From NCBI GenBank assembly GCA_024743435.1, contig JANSWO010000003.1:62001-126000 (forward strand): a stretch of 64,000 nt of DNA, read 5' to 3'. The stretch comes from Pseudomonadaceae bacterium. GTDB lineage: Bacteria > Pseudomonadota > Gammaproteobacteria > Pseudomonadales > Azotimanducaceae. Positions 1 to 8,522 of this stretch are shown here, in pieces (the stretch's first letter is position 1; the number at the start of each line of letters is the position of its first letter). Under the pieces are notes generated by a model. The model ran no database searches and was not told the origin of the DNA. It saw only the letters and a program-made list of their open reading frames with translations. Made by a program: the position numbers and the translations under genes.

Positions 1-1518
1 ATCACGGAACTGCTGGAACGCAATCTGGCTGAGCAGGCCTGGCGGGGCATGGCTCAGCTCGATCGTCTGGGTATTTCGGCGGAGCTGCATGGAACATTGG
101 TCGGTGATCTTTCGGGCGGCCAGATCAACCGATTGCTTTTTGCCCTCGCGCTGGCAGAAGACGGCGATCTTCTGCTTCTGGATGAGCCGACAAACCACCT
201 CGATCTCGAGTCTTTGCTGGCGTTCGAAGCCGCGCTCGCCGAGTACCCGGGAGCAGTAGTGGTTGTTTCCCACGATCGAGCGTTTCTCGACAGCGTCGGC
301 CGTTCCACCATTTTTCTGCGCGATGGTCAGGTCAGTCGGTATGAGCTTGGCTACAGCGCCGCACGGCATCAGCTAGCTCTCGATGACGATGCTCGGGCCC
401 ATGCCCGCAGCGTTGAAGACAAGAAGATCGACGGACTGCGTCGCAGCGCCGCTCAACTAACCGCTTGGAGCCGGGCGCATGAGAGCGAAAAGCTGGCGCG
501 ACGTGCCCGCAGTATGCAGAGGCGGGTTGCACGGTTGGAATCACAGCGTACGGAAGTCGCTGGAGAATCGACGCTTGATCTGGACTTGTCGCTGGCTCGA
601 TCAGCTGCGCGCCAGATCCTGCGGGTAACAGATCTCGACGTTAGTTACCCGGGTCACACGCTGTTTCGAATCGATGAGCTGTATATCAGACCGGGCGATC
701 GGATCGCGCTACTGGGGGCGAATGGGGTTGGTAAATCCACGTTCATCAGCCAGCTTGTTGCCGCCTCGATGGCAACGGAAGGCGAGTCGATACGCTATAG
801 CCCTCAGACCCGACTGGGCTATTACGATCAAGAGCTGACCGAAGTGGCTGGTAGCGTAAGCGCGATCGATTTTGTCACTGCGCGCAGTAACCGTGATAGC
901 CAGCAGATTCGCTCGGCGCTGGTGGCTGCAGGATTTGCCTTTGCAATGCATGAGCAGGCGGTCAACACGCTCAGTGGTGGTGAGCGCGCTCGCCTGCTGC
1001 TGCTGTCCTTAGCGCTCAGGCAGGTGAATTTTCTGATTCTCGATGAGCCAACCAACCACATTGATATCGACGGTAAAGAACAGCTGGAAACCCAGCTGAG
1101 TGATGGGGCGCATGCGCTACTCGTGACGTCGCACGATCGCTATTTTATCGACGCGGTTGCCAATCGATTTCTTTGGATTGTTGATGGTGGCTTGCACGAG
1201 ATCAGCGACCCGGAAAAGTATTATCAACGACTCGCCTCCCAAGGCGATGTCGCTCAACGACTCGCCTCCCAGGGCGATGTCGCCCAACGACATATTAGGA
1301 GTGATGCTCCGTCGCGGCTGCCGACGCGGAGCGGCACCGATCAGACCGGGCCGGCCAGCGCCCAGCCGAGTGAGGAGGACCGAGCGTTGGGCCGCATCGT
1401 TGAGTTGGAGAAGCTTCTGGCGGATGACGAGGCGCGCAAACCCAAATTTCAGAAACTACACCGGCAGGAACTGTGGCGACAGGAACTCGCGCAGCTCTAT
1501 GCCTTGCTGGAGAGTTGA
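1..1518 (+). CDS. ABC-F family ATPase, 5'-truncated by window edge
   Basis: The reading frame is open from base 1, so the gene starts upstream; 505 codons are visible. It has two ABC ATPase domains and no membrane segments, the layout of ABC-F proteins (Uup/EttA type), which act on the ribosome E site or in antibiotic resistance. The first domain lacks its Walker A here because of the edge, but shows signature LSGGQ, Walker B LLLLDEPTNHLD and switch SHDRAFLD. A basic linker helix region follows (about nt 400-560). The second domain is complete: Walker A GANGVGKST, signature LSGGERARLL, Walker B LILDEPTNHID, switch SHDRYFID. The C-terminal tail carries a duplicated 10-residue block (nt 1225-1284), then a charged helix rich in Leu/Glu/Lys that probably forms a coiled coil. 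It ends 6 bp from the convergent hisC stop. The subfamily is not settled. Confidence 0.93.
   Translation: MTELLERNLAEQAWRGMAQLDRLGISAELHGTLVGDLSGGQINRLLFALALAEDGDLLLLDEPTNHLDLESLLAFEAALAEYPGAVVVVSHDRAFLDSVGRSTIFLRDGQVSRYELGYSAARHQLALDDDARAHARSVEDKKIDGLRRSAAQLTAWSRAHESEKLARRARSMQRRVARLESQRTEVAGESTLDLDLSLARSAARQILRVTDLDVSYPGHTLFRIDELYIRPGDRIALLGANGVGKSTFISQLVAASMATEGESIRYSPQTRLGYYDQELTEVAGSVSAIDFVTARSNRDSQQIRSALVAAGFAFAMHEQAVNTLSGGERARLLLLSLALRQVNFLILDEPTNHIDIDGKEQLETQLSDGAHALLVTSHDRYFIDAVANRFLWIVDGGLHEISDPEKYYQRLASQGDVAQRLASQGDVAQRHIRSDAPSRLPTRSGTDQTGPASAQPSEEDRALGRIVELEKLLADDEARKPKFQKLHRQELWRQELAQLYALLES
1225..1290 (+). repeat. 30-bp in-frame tandem duplication in the ABC-F tail
   Basis: Two 30-bp copies (1225-1254 and 1255-1284) differ at two positions, and the first 6 bases of a third copy follow (1285-1290). 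Each copy adds ten codons reading QRLASQGDVA. The unit keeps frame and sits between the second ATPase domain and the C-terminal coiled coil, where a length change should be tolerated. Confidence 0.9.
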
Positions 1519-1524
1519 GCCTCG

Positions 1525-2643
1525 CTAGCGGACCAGCACCGACAGTGCGTCCACCAGATCGCGGTTTTCTTCAGGAGTACCGATGGTGATGCGCAGTTTG
1601 TCGTCGAGCCTGTCCTGGGCGAAATAGCGAACCAGGATGCCCTGGCGTTTGAGTTCTTCGTAGATAGATGCCGCGCTGTGTCGGCAGTCCATGGGAACGC
1701 TTGCGAGCAGGAAATTCGCCTGTGATGAGGGTACGTCAAAACCCAGGTCGGTTAGCTCGTCCCGCACCATTCTGCGGTCGTTGCGAACAGCGCTCCACGT
1801 GTCTTCAGCGTAACTGACATCTTCGATCGCCGCGGCACCCAAGGCCTGAGATATGCCGTCGATGTTGTAGCTGTCTCGAGTTTTGCTGACGATGGGGTCG
1901 ATAACGCTTTCCTGGCCCGCGAGGTAACCCAAGCGTAGTCCGGCGAGTGAGTAACCTTTGCTGAAAGTGCGCAGGATCAGCAGGTTGTCGAAGGCGCGCA
2001 CGAGCCTGTGGGCATCGTAGCGAAAACTCGGATCTATGAAATCGGCATACGCTTCATCGAGCAGCAGCACGCCTTTGAACTCGCTGACGAGTTCGGCGAT
2101 CTGATCCTCAGCAAGCAGGATGCCGCTCGGCGCGTGCGGATTAACCAGGCATGCCAGGCGAACATCGCTCGCGTTCAATTGCGCAGCGAAGTCGCGGGGA
2201 AGTGACCAGTCGTCGCGTAGCGGAATCTTGATAACTCTTGCGTCCTGTACGGCAGCCAATACCGGATACAGAGAATAGCTGGGTTCCGCCATGCCGAATG
2301 CATCACCCGGGTCAACGAAGGTCGTCAGAGCCAATCGCAGAGCTTCATCGCCACCGTTAGTGACGACGAATGAGTCTCGGGTCAGGCCGTGTTTGCGGGC
2401 GAGAAGATCGCGCAGATTGTTGGCGAGAGGATCCGGGTAGCGGCGTAACTCGGCAACCGAAAACGATGCGAGCGCCGCCTGGACCTCCGGGCTCGCTGGA
2501 TACGGATTTTCGTTGGTGTTCAGCTTCAGAGTCTCGCCATCCCGGGGTTGCTCGCCCCAGGTGTAGCCGGACATTCGGGCAATGTTTTCGCGCTCGTAAC
2601 CCGGCACCTCAGCTCTCCAGCTGGTTGGCTGGTGCGTCGTCAT
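1525..2643 (-). CDS. hisC: Histidinol-phosphate aminotransferase
   Basis: Fold-type I PLP aminotransferase of the HisC family, 372 aa. It would convert imidazole-acetol phosphate plus glutamate to histidinol phosphate in histidine synthesis. Visible motifs are the N-terminal LNTNENPYPAS, NPHAPSG, LLDEAYADF, the Schiff-base lysine in TFSKGYSLAG (about residue 229), the LRLGYL arginine and RITIGTPEEN near the C-terminus. The ATG at 2643 is preferred over one 45 bp upstream because it gives the usual N-terminus; it overlaps the 3' end of the transporter gene by 35 bp, which suggests translational coupling. No other his gene lies nearby. HisC-like proteins can also act on aromatic amino acids, so the exact substrate is inferred. 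Confidence 0.88.
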   Translation of the reverse strand: MTTHQPTSWRAEVPGYERENIARMSGYTWGEQPRDGETLKLNTNENPYPASPEVQAALASFSVAELRRYPDPLANNLRDLLARKHGLTRDSFVVTNGGDEALRLALTTFVDPGDAFGMAEPSYSLYPVLAAVQDARVIKIPLRDDWSLPRDFAAQLNASDVRLACLVNPHAPSGILLAEDQIAELVSEFKGVLLLDEAYADFIDPSFRYDAHRLVRAFDNLLILRTFSKGYSLAGLRLGYLAGQESVIDPIVSKTRDSYNIDGISQALGAAAIEDVSYAEDTWSAVRNDRRMVRDELTDLGFDVPSSQANFLLASVPMDCRHSAASIYEELKRQGILVRYFAQDRLDDKLRITIGTPEENRDLVDALSVLVR

Positions 2644-3712
2644 CGCCTCGGACTTCTTCATCAGCCTCGGCACCAGCCAGCTGGGCAAAATCCGGCATCG
2701 GTTCGTCTTCGGGCCCCAGCAGATGTGCGATCCACGCCGTGCCTGGGCTTGCCTCCAGTGCGATTTTGGCAGTCATCGTCAGGGGCACCGACAACAGCAT
2801 TCCAACCGGGCCAAGCATCCAGCCCCAGAACACCAGGGACAGAAACACAACCAGCGTCGACAACCCAAGCCCCTTGCCGAGAAAGCGAGGTTCAACGGCG
2901 TTACCCATGATGACGTTGACGGCAACGAAACCGATGATTGTGACCGCGGCCTCGCCGACGCCAAGCTGGATCAGTGCCAACAGAACGGCAGGCACTGCTG
3001 CGATGATGCTGCCGATGGTAGGGATGTAGTTCAGTAGGAACGCAAGCAAACCCCATAGAATCGGAAAGTCGAGCCCGAGAATGGCGAGAAAAATCGTGAT
3101 GATTAAGCCGGTTGCGACGCTCACGGTGGTCTTGATGCCGATGTAGCGATTCACATTCTCGGTAAATCGATCAAAGAACGGGAGGTTGCGCTCCGGGTCT
3201 GCAAGCACATCTTCGAGCTTTTTCGGAAAGCTCGACGCTTCCGCCAGAATGAAGATCACCGTCAGAAGAATGAGAAATCCGTTCGATAGTGCATTGGATA
3301 GGCCGCGTAGCGTGCTGCCAACCATCTCGAATGCCGTGCCCGGATCGAAATAGGAGAGCAATACATCTGATGAGAATTCGAACCCGAGTGGCTCCAGCAA
3401 GAGCAGCAAGTCGGTTGTCAGCAGCTGTATGCGCTCCTGGTAAAAGGGTAGCTTGTCTAAAAAGGCGTTAACCGATTGGGTAACCAGCGCGCCAAGCCCG
3501 AAGAGCACGGCAACGATCATCAGCATCACGGCAGTAATCGATAACGCCAGTGGCAGCCGCTTCGATGTCAGGTAAAAAACGGGTGTCGCGGCGATTGTCG
3601 CGATGAAGACAGCGAGCAGAAACGGGATGACGACGCTCTCGGCCGACTTGATCCCGGCAATGATCACGATGATCGCCGCAAGTACGACAAAAGTCCGAGT
3701 GGTTGGTGTCAT
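2609..3712 (-). CDS. AI-2E family transporter (PerM/YhhT type)
   Basis: Polytopic membrane protein of 367 aa with hydrophobic segments at about residues 7-55, 60-85, 140-165 and 200-320, the usual spread for the AI-2E/PerM family. The conserved C-terminal stretch GPVGMLLSVPLTM is present and is followed by an acidic cytoplasmic tail rich in Asp/Glu. Members export or import small molecules (AI-2 in TqsA, Na+/H+ antiport in others), so the substrate cannot be read from sequence. It is followed on the same strand by hisC with an overlap. Confidence 0.88.
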   Translation of the reverse strand: MTPTTRTFVVLAAIIVIIAGIKSAESVVIPFLLAVFIATIAATPVFYLTSKRLPLALSITAVMLMIVAVLFGLGALVTQSVNAFLDKLPFYQERIQLLTTDLLLLLEPLGFEFSSDVLLSYFDPGTAFEMVGSTLRGLSNALSNGFLILLTVIFILAEASSFPKKLEDVLADPERNLPFFDRFTENVNRYIGIKTTVSVATGLIITIFLAILGLDFPILWGLLAFLLNYIPTIGSIIAAVPAVLLALIQLGVGEAAVTIIGFVAVNVIMGNAVEPRFLGKGLGLSTLVVFLSLVFWGWMLGPVGMLLSVPLTMTAKIALEASPGTAWIAHLLGPEDEPMPDFAQLAGAEADEEVRGDDDAPANQLES

Positions 3713-3853
3713 GGCTGTCTTCGCATCATGCTGTAACGATGACCAACGGCTGCGTCGCGTTGCAGTGAGTCCGGGCCGGGTGTGCGCAGTGTAGCCGAAC
3801 CTCCTCGGCTCGCGAATGCTCTTTAGCGACCGCTCCCTAGCGAGTACGGGGCC

Positions 3854-4678
3854 TCAGGGCCTTTCGTAGGGGCGAGCGTGAATGCTGCTGGGTAGCTGCC
3901 GTCTCACGCTGATGACACGATCACTGTCCAGATCTGCTGTTATCACCCCATCCCCGGCGGGTAACTCGGCGATGACTTCCCCCCAGGGATCGATAATCAG
4001 GCTATGACCAAAGGACACACGCCGACTGTTGTGTGCGCCATGCTGAGCCGGTGCAACGATATAGCTCTGGCACTCGATCGCTCGCGCTCGCAGTAGCGTG
4101 TGCCAGTGTGCAGCGCCGGTGCTTTTGGTGAACGCTGAGGGAACGGTTATAACGCTGCAACCGGCATTCATGAGGTCCTGAAAGAGCGTCGGAAAGCGCA
4201 GGTCGTAGCAGATCGTAAGGCCCAGGAGACCGACTTCGAGTTCGCTGGTCACCATCTGGTTGCCCGCGATAGTGCCCCTCGATTCGTTGAGCTCAGTGCC
4301 ATCGTCCAGCGCGACATCGAACAAGTGAATCTTGCGATAGCTCGCTGCCAGCTCACCGTCGCGTGTGATGTGTAAACACGTGTTGTAGGTCTGATCCGGC
4401 TGGGGGCTTGCTTCGTGGAAGCCTCCGGCGATGACATCGACACAGAGCTCCTCTGCCAATGAGGCAAGCAGCGTGTACGCGGGACCCGTGCCAGGCGCAG
4501 ACTCCGCCATCGCGAGCTTGCCACGGCCAGAGCCAATATAGGAAAACGCCTCTGGTAGAAAAATCGCCGACGCACCATCGTCCGCTGCTCTGCGGATAAG
4601 ATTCTCAAGCACAGAAAGATTGCGACCGACGTCATCGGTTGCACAGAGCTGTACCGCGGCGACGCGCTGGATGGTCAT
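3854..4678 (-). CDS. Carbon-nitrogen hydrolase (Nit1/deaminated glutathione amidase-like)
   Basis: Nitrilase-superfamily protein, 274 aa. The Glu-Lys-Cys triad is visible: E43 in LPEAFSY, K116 in YRKIHLFDV and C157 in LTICYDLRFP. The KIHLFDV...NESR context is the one found in Nit1-type enzymes that hydrolyse deaminated glutathione, a metabolite-repair role. Other omega-amidases share it, so the substrate is inferred. The start overlaps the stop of the upstream histidine-kinase gene by 4 bp (ATGA), so the two are probably co-translated. Confidence 0.87.
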   Translation of the reverse strand: MTIQRVAAVQLCATDDVGRNLSVLENLIRRAADDGASAIFLPEAFSYIGSGRGKLAMAESAPGTGPAYTLLASLAEELCVDVIAGGFHEASPQPDQTYNTCLHITRDGELAASYRKIHLFDVALDDGTELNESRGTIAGNQMVTSELEVGLLGLTICYDLRFPTLFQDLMNAGCSVITVPSAFTKSTGAAHWHTLLRARAIECQSYIVAPAQHGAHNSRRVSFGHSLIIDPWGEVIAELPAGDGVITADLDSDRVISVRRQLPSSIHARPYERP

Positions 4679-7113
4679 GACGAGGTACCGCTCAGTCGCG
4701 GCAGTAGCGCTCGCACTTTTGTGATCAGCCTTTCTCGATCGAGTGGCTTGGCGAAGACTGCTTTTATGCCGCTGCGCACGATATCGGCATCGCTCAGGCC
4801 TTCCGGGTTACCGGTGGCGATGATGATGGGCAGGTCCGGCCGGATCGCCAGCATGTCCTGGGCAAGTTCCAGTCCGGAGCCTACCGCCATCAGCTGATCT
4901 GTGATGACCAGGTCGAATGCGGACGGCTCACGGGCGAAGCGCTCCAGCGCCTCGGTAGCCAGTGCAAGGCTGGTAACCTGAAACTGCTCGGCTGCGAGCA
5001 ATGTGTTGAGGTATCGGCGAACGGACGCATCGTCCTCAATCAGCAGGATGTGCGGTTGCCTGGCCGGGTCGGCGGCGTGTGTGACGTATTCTTCGGAGAC
5101 CGGCAGGAACACACTGACTCTGCCGCCGCCCTGGGCACGATTACTCAGATGGACGTGGCCCCCGTACTCGTGCGTGATGCCGTGGACAACGGACAGGCCA
5201 AGTCCAGAGCCTTCACCGACGGTCTTGGTTGTGAAGAACGGAGTGAACAGCTCGCTCGGGTTGCCGCTGAAGCCAGGCCCCTGATCTTCGATTTGAATCT
5301 TCAACATTGGCCCATGGAAACTCGACAGGCAGGATGAGCACTGTTGTTCGCGCACATCGTAGATATCACAGCTGATTGTGAGCGTGCCTCTGTTTGCCAT
5401 GGCTTCGCAGGCGTTGAGCGCGACGTTGACCAGCAACTGCTGTAGCTGAGCGGCGTTGATGACAATGCTGTGGGGTGATTCCGGGCCGGATACCTCGATG
5501 GTTACCGATGGTGGCAACGTGCCTCGCAGTAGGTTGGCAGCATCGTTGACCGCGGTTTCCACATCGATTTCCGCCACGGTTTCGCGGCCGCCCTGGCTGT
5601 AGAGCGACAGCTGTCGAATCAGATCCGCCCCGCGGCTGCCGGCTCTGTAGACTTCATCGAAATAGCCACGCGCTTTCGTATCACCTGCTTTGTTCGCACG
5701 CTCTCTGCCCAGCTCGCTGAAACCGAGGATGGAGGCGAACACGTTGTTGAAATCGTGCGCCAGTCCCGCGGTCATTTCACCGATGGTTCTGAGCTTCTGA
5801 GACTGCTGCAGCGAGCGTTGGATTTCCTGGTGTTCTGCTGCGAGCTGCTTGGCGGCGCGTAGTTCCTGGACTCGTCTGCCCAGTTGCCGCGCCCGGTGCT
5901 CTAAACGGTTCTGACTACTCACCATCGAGCGCACACGAGTCGCGATCGCTGCGGATAGCAGGATGACCTCGATGATCGAACCGAGTCGCACGGCGTTGCG
6001 GGTAAGCCAGCTGTCGGATGCGAAGCCGAGCACGAGCAGCGACACCGCACAGACACCGAGCAGGAGCGTGCCGTTGGCGATCAGCAGGATGGGTGCATAC
6101 GGGTCGCCGGCTCGCAGCCGATGCAGCCCGATCACAAGAACAAAGATCACGGTGGCCAGCGATAGCGTTGGCTCGAGTAAAGACGGGAGCTGCCAATCGG
6201 TTAAGAGCGCCACCACTGAGTTGGCGAGCACCACCACGATGATTATCCGAATCGGCAACAGGAATATGGGGGCGGCTTGTTTGAGCGACAGGAATTCGCG
6301 CACGAAGGCGAGCAGGAAAGCGGCAGTTCCAGCGATCGAAAGGCTAACCAGGATGTTGTTCGCGGAAGGCCATTCGGGCCAGAGAAACTGCTGGCCGAGG
6401 CCATCACTCGTGAGCAGGAAAATGGTGAGCGAGGAGATGTAGCCGGCGAAATACAGATTCAGCTTTTCGCGAGTGGAGACGTAGATTGCTGTGTTGTACG
6501 CCAGGACCAAGAGCATCAGGCCGATGTAGAAACCTGCAAACAGGTAGTGCCGGCTGGTTGAGCTGTGATACTCGGGCCAGGTCTGGGCTGCGATGGGGTA
6601 GAACTGACCAGTATCCGATACGTCTCGAATAACGACGTGGTTGATGCCGGCGCTTTGGTCAATGGGAAACGACAATAGCGCGTTGTCGAGCGGTCTGGAG
6701 GCGAACGGGAATTCCGCCCCGGTTCTATATTGTGTAACGACTTCCTCACCTGCCAGCAGGTAGATCGTCAAGTCCTTCAACCACATATTGTTTAGCGTTA
6801 CGGCGTCGGTACCGCGTGGTACGTCAAACCTCAGCCATACCGGCTCGGGTATGTAGCCCAGGCTGCGTGACTCGGGCATGGGCTGCCACGCGCGACTGGC
6901 GCGAGCATCGTCGAGGTCAAACGCCTCTGACGGTGCGACCAGGAAATCGATATCTGAAATGGGGTTAGCTTGCGTCGGCAGCGCGATCACTGACAGAGCC
7001 AGCAAAACGAGCAGCTGTGCGAATGCGGCGCTCTGTCGATGCGCCGTCAAGATCGGGTTCCAGGCGGAAGAGGCTTTGCGTTCAGTTTGCCTTTGCGCTG
7101 CCTTGGAGTTCAT
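4675..7113 (-). CDS. 7TMR-DISM hybrid sensor histidine kinase with receiver domain
   Basis: 812 aa. A signal peptide ending near PTQA precedes a periplasmic 7TMR-DISMED2-like domain (about residues 50-170), then roughly seven membrane helices (180-400), a helical linker, a kinase core and a C-terminal receiver. The phosphoacceptor is in GLAHDFNN; the N box is LLVNVALNACEAM, G1 DQGPGFSG and G2 GEGSGLGLSVVHG. The receiver starts at ILLIEDDAS, has its phosphorylated Asp in VITDQLM and its Lys in FAKPL. A CSSC cysteine pair sits inside the ATPase domain. Such kinases sense periplasmic ligands or membrane state; no output regulator is adjacent. The ATG at 7113 lies 2 bp after the helicase stop, so I prefer it to an upstream in-frame start. 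Confidence 0.9.
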   Translation of the reverse strand: MNSKAAQRQTERKASSAWNPILTAHRQSAAFAQLLVLLALSVIALPTQANPISDIDFLVAPSEAFDLDDARASRAWQPMPESRSLGYIPEPVWLRFDVPRGTDAVTLNNMWLKDLTIYLLAGEEVVTQYRTGAEFPFASRPLDNALLSFPIDQSAGINHVVIRDVSDTGQFYPIAAQTWPEYHSSTSRHYLFAGFYIGLMLLVLAYNTAIYVSTREKLNLYFAGYISSLTIFLLTSDGLGQQFLWPEWPSANNILVSLSIAGTAAFLLAFVREFLSLKQAAPIFLLPIRIIIVVVLANSVVALLTDWQLPSLLEPTLSLATVIFVLVIGLHRLRAGDPYAPILLIANGTLLLGVCAVSLLVLGFASDSWLTRNAVRLGSIIEVILLSAAIATRVRSMVSSQNRLEHRARQLGRRVQELRAAKQLAAEHQEIQRSLQQSQKLRTIGEMTAGLAHDFNNVFASILGFSELGRERANKAGDTKARGYFDEVYRAGSRGADLIRQLSLYSQGGRETVAEIDVETAVNDAANLLRGTLPPSVTIEVSGPESPHSIVINAAQLQQLLVNVALNACEAMANRGTLTISCDIYDVREQQCSSCLSSFHGPMLKIQIEDQGPGFSGNPSELFTPFFTTKTVGEGSGLGLSVVHGITHEYGGHVHLSNRAQGGGRVSVFLPVSEEYVTHAADPARQPHILLIEDDASVRRYLNTLLAAEQFQVTSLALATEALERFAREPSAFDLVITDQLMAVGSGLELAQDMLAIRPDLPIIIATGNPEGLSDADIVRSGIKAVFAKPLDRERLITKVRALLPRLSGTSS

Positions 7114-7115
7114 TG

Positions 7116-8522
7116 CTAGTCGACGGAGAAGTCCGGTTGACTGCATTCCACTTTGGTGCCCAGGTACTCCTCGATCGCGGGCAGGCAAAAGCCGTCATCT
7201 TCGGAAACAAAGCTGATGGCGATGCCTTCGGCGCCGGCCCGCCCCGTGCGGCCGATGCGATGTACGTAGTCTTCCGGGTCTTCAGGCAAATCAAAGTTGA
7301 ACACGTGCGAGACGCCGTCGACATGAATGCCTCGGCCAGCAACGTCTGTTGCGACGACTACAGGAACCTCGCCGCTGCGGAACTTCTCCAGCGTGGACAG
7401 CCGCTTGTTCTGTGGCACTTCACCCGAGAGGATCTCGACGCGAACGTTTTTCTTCGCGAGCGCTTCTTTTACCCGACGGGCACTGTCTCGGCGATTGGTA
7501 AATACCAGGGCTCGCTCGACAGCCTCGGTCTCCAACACTTTCGCCAGCACGCGAACTTTGGTTGAGGCCTCAATCATCCAGAATTTCTGCTCAACGTTGT
7601 CCGTCGCCACCTGGTCAGGTTCGATGACGACATGCTCCGGGTTCATGGTCCAGGAGTTGGCCAGACGCATGACTTCGTCGTTGAACGTTGCACTGAAGAA
7701 CAGCGTTTGGCGTACGCGTTTGTGGGGCGTCTGATACACGATGCGCCGAACATCGGGAATGAAACCCATGTCCAGCATTCGGTCAGCTTCGTCGATGACG
7801 AGTACTTCGACCTGTTTGAGATTGACCCACCGACGATTGCAGAAGTCGATCAGCCGTCCCGGTGTCGCCACGAGTATGTCGACAGGACGTTTCTCCAGCC
7901 GCCGCTGCTGCTTATCAAAGTCCATGCCACCCACCAGGCACTGGACGGATATATCCATGTATTTGGCCAGGCTTTCGCCATCGGCTTCGATCTGCAAAGC
8001 CAGCTCTCGCGTTGGCGCGAGGATGAGTGCGCGCGGCTCCCCCCTGGCTTGCAGCCGATCGAGTGGCTGCTCCCACAAGCGCGTCATGATCGTGATCAGA
8101 AACGCGGCTGTCTTGCCGGTGCCAGTTTGGGCTTGGCCGGTAATGTCGTAGTCAGCCAGCGAAATTGGCAGGGATGCGCTTTGAATAGGCGTGCAGTATT
8201 CGAAGCCCAGATCGGCGATTGCGCGCATCATTGGCAGTGGCAGCGAAAAGTCGTGGAAACGCGCGTGTTCGTCGCTCTCGGCAACGTCGAACTTGCTGAT
8301 GTCCCAATCTTTCTCCCAGATCTGCTCAGACGCTTTGCCGGCGTTCGCAGTGTTGCCCGCTTCACTTAGCGTGTTGCCGTTGACGTCATCTTTGTCGTTG
8401 GCGTCATCTTTCTCGTTAGCGTCAGAGGCGTCATCGGGACCCGGTTCTGCCTTATCAGCCACGGCGTCATCAGCCACGGCGTCGTCTTCGATCAGCTTTT
8501 CGGGTTCGGATGGGGAATTCAT
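7116..8522 (-). CDS. rhlB: DEAD-box ATP-dependent RNA helicase, RhlB-like
   Basis: 468 aa. A DEAD-box core follows an acidic, low-complexity N-terminal tail of about 80 residues made of Asp/Ala/Asn/Lys repeats. Motifs in order: Q motif CTPIQ, Walker A AQTGTGKT, PTRELALQ, TPGRLID, DEADRMLD, SAT, ATDVAGRGIH and HRIGRTGRAG. The sequence after motif I and the C-terminal AIEEYLG most resemble RhlB, the degradosome-associated helicase, although other DEAD-box subfamilies are close. The acidic tail replaces the usual short N-terminus and is unusual. The ATG at 8522 overlaps the upstream aminotransferase stop (ATGA). Confidence 0.88.
   Translation of the reverse strand: MNSPSEPEKLIEDDAVADDAVADKAEPGPDDASDANEKDDANDKDDVNGNTLSEAGNTANAGKASEQIWEKDWDISKFDVAESDEHARFHDFSLPLPMMRAIADLGFEYCTPIQSASLPISLADYDITGQAQTGTGKTAAFLITIMTRLWEQPLDRLQARGEPRALILAPTRELALQIEADGESLAKYMDISVQCLVGGMDFDKQQRRLEKRPVDILVATPGRLIDFCNRRWVNLKQVEVLVIDEADRMLDMGFIPDVRRIVYQTPHKRVRQTLFFSATFNDEVMRLANSWTMNPEHVVIEPDQVATDNVEQKFWMIEASTKVRVLAKVLETEAVERALVFTNRRDSARRVKEALAKKNVRVEILSGEVPQNKRLSTLEKFRSGEVPVVVATDVAGRGIHVDGVSHVFNFDLPEDPEDYVHRIGRTGRAGAEGIAISFVSEDDGFCLPAIEEYLGTKVECSQPDFSVD

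Noticed and set aside
7632-8369. 245-residue plus-strand open frame
   Set aside because: Antisense to the DEAD-box helicase; no recognisable family.
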